A DNA stretch of 24,352 bases, from positions 1 to 24,352 of the forward strand of contig CAYHGE010000056.1 in NCBI GenBank assembly GCA_964355945.1, in the 5' to 3' direction. Below are positions 23,478 through 24,352 of this stretch, in pieces. The translations under genes and the position numbers were made by a program. The DNA comes from CAIVAT01 sp964355945 (GTDB lineage: Bacteria; Bacteroidota; Bacteroidia; Bacteroidales; FEN-979). The notes under the pieces are model-generated. The model did not search any database and had not been told where the DNA came from. It saw nothing but the letters and a program-made list of their open reading frames with translations. Numbering within the stretch: the first letter of the stretch is position 1; each line of letters begins with the position of its first letter.

Positions 23478-24352
23478 ATGAAAAAATTATCGTTCAGAAT
23501 CTATTCAGTAATAACACTTTTTGTTGTTCTTGCCATTGTGATGATCATTGGTTTTTTTATTTACTACCAGCGGGAAGTACCTGTAAAATCTTCAATCCCG
23601 GCTACTCCACCCCCACTGGCTTATGGCATCTGGCTCGATAGTATGGAACTGGTGCACGGAGTAGTGGCAAATAACCAGAACCTTTCAGTGTTGCTATCTC
23701 CATTTGTCCCTGACGGAATGATCGAAAAAATTGCCAGGGAAACGAAAGATGTCTTCGATGTGAGGAAAATCAAGGCGGGTAATCGTTATGCAAGGGTATT
23801 TTCAAAAGACAGCTCAAAACGCACATTATTTTTCATTTATGAGTTGAACCCTATTGACTTTGTTGTTTACGATTTCCGGGATTCACTAAAGGTTTATAAG
23901 GAGAAAAAGAAAGTAACCCGGCTGGTTAAAACGGCATCCGGAACAATAAAGAGCTCCTTATGGAACTGTTTTTTAGAAAACAAGCTGGATGTGAACCTTG
24001 GGCTGGCTCTTTCAGATGTTTACGCCTGGACTGTTGATTTTTACGGTTTGCAGAAAGGAGATAATTTCACCGTAATTTATGAAGAGCTTTTTGTTGACAG
24101 CAAGATGGTTGGAATTGATCGCATTCTGGCTTCCAGATTCCAGACCAGCGGTAAGGATTTTTACGCATATAGTTTTGTGCAGCAGGGCAAAGGTGTATAT
24201 TTTGACGAGAAAGGACAAAGTCTGCAGCGCTCATTTTTAAAAGCTCCCTTAAAGTTTTCACGCATCAGTTCCCGGTTCACCCGTTCGCGGATGCACCCGA
24301 TCCTGCGCATTGCAAGGCCGCATTTCGGAGTTGATTATTCAGCCCCCCGGGG
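23478..24352 (+). CDS. M23-family peptidoglycan endopeptidase, membrane anchored, partial
   Basis: From ATG 23478 the frame stays open for 291 codons to the window end. It has an N-terminal membrane anchor (MKKLSFRIYSVITLFVVLAI, then VMIIGFFIYY), a LysM-free accessory region (about 45-250) with LQKGDNFTVIYEE, and the start of the LytM/M23 domain: ISSRFTRSRMHPILRIARPH, then FGVDYSAP. The His and Asp of HFGVD are the first two zinc ligands; the rest lies outside. M23 enzymes cut peptide cross-links of the cell wall. It is 56 bases downstream of the phosphoesterase and may be co-transcribed. Confidence 0.88.
   Translation, partial: MKKLSFRIYSVITLFVVLAIVMIIGFFIYYQREVPVKSSIPATPPPLAYGIWLDSMELVHGVVANNQNLSVLLSPFVPDGMIEKIARETKDVFDVRKIKAGNRYARVFSKDSSKRTLFFIYELNPIDFVVYDFRDSLKVYKEKKKVTRLVKTASGTIKSSLWNCFLENKLDVNLGLALSDVYAWTVDFYGLQKGDNFTVIYEELFVDSKMVGIDRILASRFQTSGKDFYAYSFVQQGKGVYFDEKGQSLQRSFLKAPLKFSRISSRFTRSRMHPILRIARPHFGVDYSAPR

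Overview
The window looks like a chromosomal segment of a Bacteroidota bacterium, most likely of the order Bacteroidales (inference). Three things point there: an rpmG (L33) gene followed by a DUF4295 gene, an arrangement typical of this phylum; several promoters of the Bacteroidota form TTTG-N18-20-TAnnTTTG instead of -35/-10 boxes; and many exported carbohydrate-active enzymes. No rRNA, tRNA, CRISPR array, transposase or phage gene was seen.

Layout. 1-295 (minus): rpmG and the start of a DUF4295 gene. 296-726: a gene-free stretch filled by nested inverted repeats. 727-4387: xerD-type recombinase, a short-chain dehydrogenase on the other strand, then a class III aminotransferase overlapping aat (leucyl/phenylalanyl-tRNA-protein transferase). 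4397-6789 (minus): an exported C1 (PepC/bleomycin-hydrolase-like) cysteine peptidase and a PflA-like radical SAM protein. 6861-19103 (plus): a tightly spaced run consisting of a HAD phosphatase, a 1161-residue exported glycosidase-like protein, two paralogous exported GH63-like glycosidases with an NAD(P)-binding SDR gene between them, a lipoprotein of the GH172/DUF2961 family, and an exported CAP-SPOR protein. 19104-19566 (minus): a decayed formylglycine-generating-enzyme-like gene. 19702-22189 (minus): sodium/solute symporter, a 70-residue two-helix membrane protein, and ogt. 22264-24352 (plus): membrane-anchored metallophosphoesterase and the first part of an M23 peptidase.

How the genes may work together. 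The 6861-19103 run reads as one operon for external breakdown of an alpha-linked or furanose-containing glycan, but it has no SusC/SusD pair or regulator, so it is not a classical polysaccharide utilisation locus. Substrate and operon status are inferences. The aminotransferase and aat are translationally coupled by an ATGA overlap.

The most unusual signal is repetitive DNA that enters genes. Palindromic units lie in frame inside three coding sequences: ACCCTGA(C/T)-type 18-bp units in a GH63-like gene (three units) and in the GH172-like gene (two units), and a different 15-bp-period GCCGCACGAT palindrome in the radical SAM gene. Because the periods are multiples of three, the reading frames stay open. 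The same GH63-like gene also has a ~10-nt-period repeat at its 5' end and an 8-nt tandem repeat that supplies its stop codon. Two intergenic elements (422-699 and 19584-19673) are larger inverted repeats built from similar ~10-nt units and share the same AACCAC ends.
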